NCBI GenBank assembly: GCA_019243635.1
Contig: JAFAUB010000034.1
Location: 28,615-92,614, forward strand
Source of the DNA: Pseudonocardiales bacterium
Lineage (GTDB): Bacteria > Actinomycetota > Actinomycetes > Mycobacteriales > Pseudonocardiaceae
DNA length: 64,000 nucleotides
Reading direction: 5' to 3'
The notes under the pieces were generated by a model that was not told the origin of the DNA, did no database searches, and saw only the letters and a program-made list of their open reading frames with translations. Shown piece by piece: positions 63,227 to 64,000 of the stretch (its first letter is position 1; each line of letters starts with the position of its first letter). The position numbers were made by a program, and so were the translations under genes.

Positions 63227-64000
63227 ATGATGCTCGGCCGGTGGCGTCTGTGGCTGTGGCTGGGGTTGTTTCTGGTCATTGCGGTGACGGCCGGGGGCGT
63301 GGCCTTTCTCTTCTACTCCTACTCCCATAATCGCGGCTCGGCCGACACGCTGGTGTCCACGCTTGTCACTGTGGTGACCACCGCGACCGGTGCCGCTATG
63401 TGGTTGTGGAGACGGCTGCGACCCACCGGGGCAGCGCGGTTACCGGTGGAGCGGGCGGCCGATGAGCTGGCCGAGCAGCTGCGCCGGCAGTGGGAGCGGG
63501 CCGCCGCCGAGCGGAGGCTGAGTTCCCCGGCGCCGGTTCCGGTGCGGTGGCGATGGTCGTCCCGGCAGGTGACCGGCCCGAGAGCCGAGGCTGTCGGGGG
63601 GCGGTTCGCGCCGCTGCCCGGGATGGCGGCGGTCACCGTGGAGGACCTGCGGTCTGGTGCGGTGACGGATCTCCTGGGCGTGTACGGGGGGCTGGGTTCC
63701 GGGCGGCTGGTCGTCCTGGGTGAGCCGGGCGCGGGCAAGAGCGGCGCGGGGATTCGGCTGGTGCTTGATGCGCTGTCCCATCGGGCCGCGGTGACGGCCG
63801 AGGACCGGGCGCGGGTGCCGGTGCCGGTGCTGGTCCCGCCCCAGGGCTGGGACCCGAGCGTTGAACCGTTCGCCGAGTGGCTGGCCGGCTGTCTGGCGCG
63901 GGACTACGCCCTGTTGCGGGCTCCGGAGTACGGCCGCGACGCCGCGATGCGCCTCATCGAGGACGGTCACCTGGCGGTGATCCTGGATGGGTTGGATGAG
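63227..64000 (+). CDS. Membrane-anchored NACHT NTPase, truncated by window end
   Basis: The first 258 codons of an open frame running past the window. Two membrane segments (~8-28 and ~42-60) are followed by a charged helix (VERAADELAEQLRRQWERA) and a NACHT core: Walker A LVVLGEPGAGKSGAGIRL near residue 162 and Walker B AVILDGLDE at the edge. STAND-class NTPases with N-terminal membrane anchors are common in actinomycetes, and some protect against phage. The C-terminal sensor is outside the window. Confidence 0.8.
   Translation, partial: MMLGRWRLWLWLGLFLVIAVTAGGVAFLFYSYSHNRGSADTLVSTLVTVVTTATGAAMWLWRRLRPTGAARLPVERAADELAEQLRRQWERAAAERRLSSPAPVPVRWRWSSRQVTGPRAEAVGGRFAPLPGMAAVTVEDLRSGAVTDLLGVYGGLGSGRLVVLGEPGAGKSGAGIRLVLDALSHRAAVTAEDRARVPVPVLVPPQGWDPSVEPFAEWLAGCLARDYALLRAPEYGRDAAMRLIEDGHLAVILDGLDE

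Overview
This window is very GC-rich DNA from an actinomycete. The order dnaB-rplI-rpsR-ssb-rpsF, with ponA, a DUF5318 gene, padR, ino1 and leuS nearby, matches the conserved replication-proximal block of Mycobacteriales/Pseudonocardiales. A DnaB intein, a hopanoid operon and a DUF5919-type regulator favour a Pseudonocardiales-like host, but this is inferred from gene content. I see no rRNA, tRNA, CRISPR array, insertion sequence or prophage.

Layout. 1-2.4 kb: tandemly duplicated LuxR-type regulators and an SdpI-like membrane protein. 2.5-7.3 kb: leuS behind a short leucine-containing leader ORF and a terminator hairpin, then convergent padR-ino1. 7.4-19.4 kb: DUF5318 protein, class A PBP, polyprenol-type mannosyltransferase, endonuclease IV, a secreted protein, then rpsF-ssb-rpsR-rplI and dnaB with an in-frame intein. 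19.4-26 kb: small membrane proteins, then a leftward operon of PucR regulator, a glycosyltransferase/WS-DGAT fusion, a DMT transporter and an SDR. 26.2-34.9 kb: a tightly overlapping hopanoid operon, hpnC-hpnD-hpnE-polyprenyl synthase-shc-(HpnG-like/IspH fusion)-hpnH, encoding squalene synthesis, cyclisation and C35 side-chain attachment. 34.9-45.3 kb: a gene-poor stretch, a lanthipeptide-dehydratase fragment coupled to an ABC transporter, an MHS-type MFS carrier, a CooC-like ATPase, a two-domain VOC protein, MarR, an S9 peptidase and an ACT-GNAT protein. 45.3-57.1 kb: FMN reductase, catR-katA, selD, a zinc alcohol dehydrogenase, small unknown genes, a DUF5919-type regulator, acetoacetyl-CoA synthetase, a degenerate dienelactone hydrolase, a HisC-like aminotransferase and moaA. 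57.3-64 kb: a secreted protein, Ku beside a protein that fuses a catalytically degenerate ATP-dependent DNA ligase module to a LytS/YehU-type histidine kinase, a slipin, a PQQ-propeller lipoprotein, and a small membrane protein followed by a membrane-anchored NACHT NTPase cut by the window end.

The most unusual items are the pseudo-ligase/histidine-kinase fusion next to Ku, the two enzyme fusions (glycosyltransferase-WS/DGAT and HpnG-like-IspH), and several families of short palindromes. One is a 15-bp GCCGGC-TSR-GCCGGC element present about 18 times, many inside coding frames or at stop codons. Another is a ~42-bp palindrome that sits in frame in the acetoacetyl-CoA synthetase gene and supplies the last codons and stop of the aminotransferase gene.
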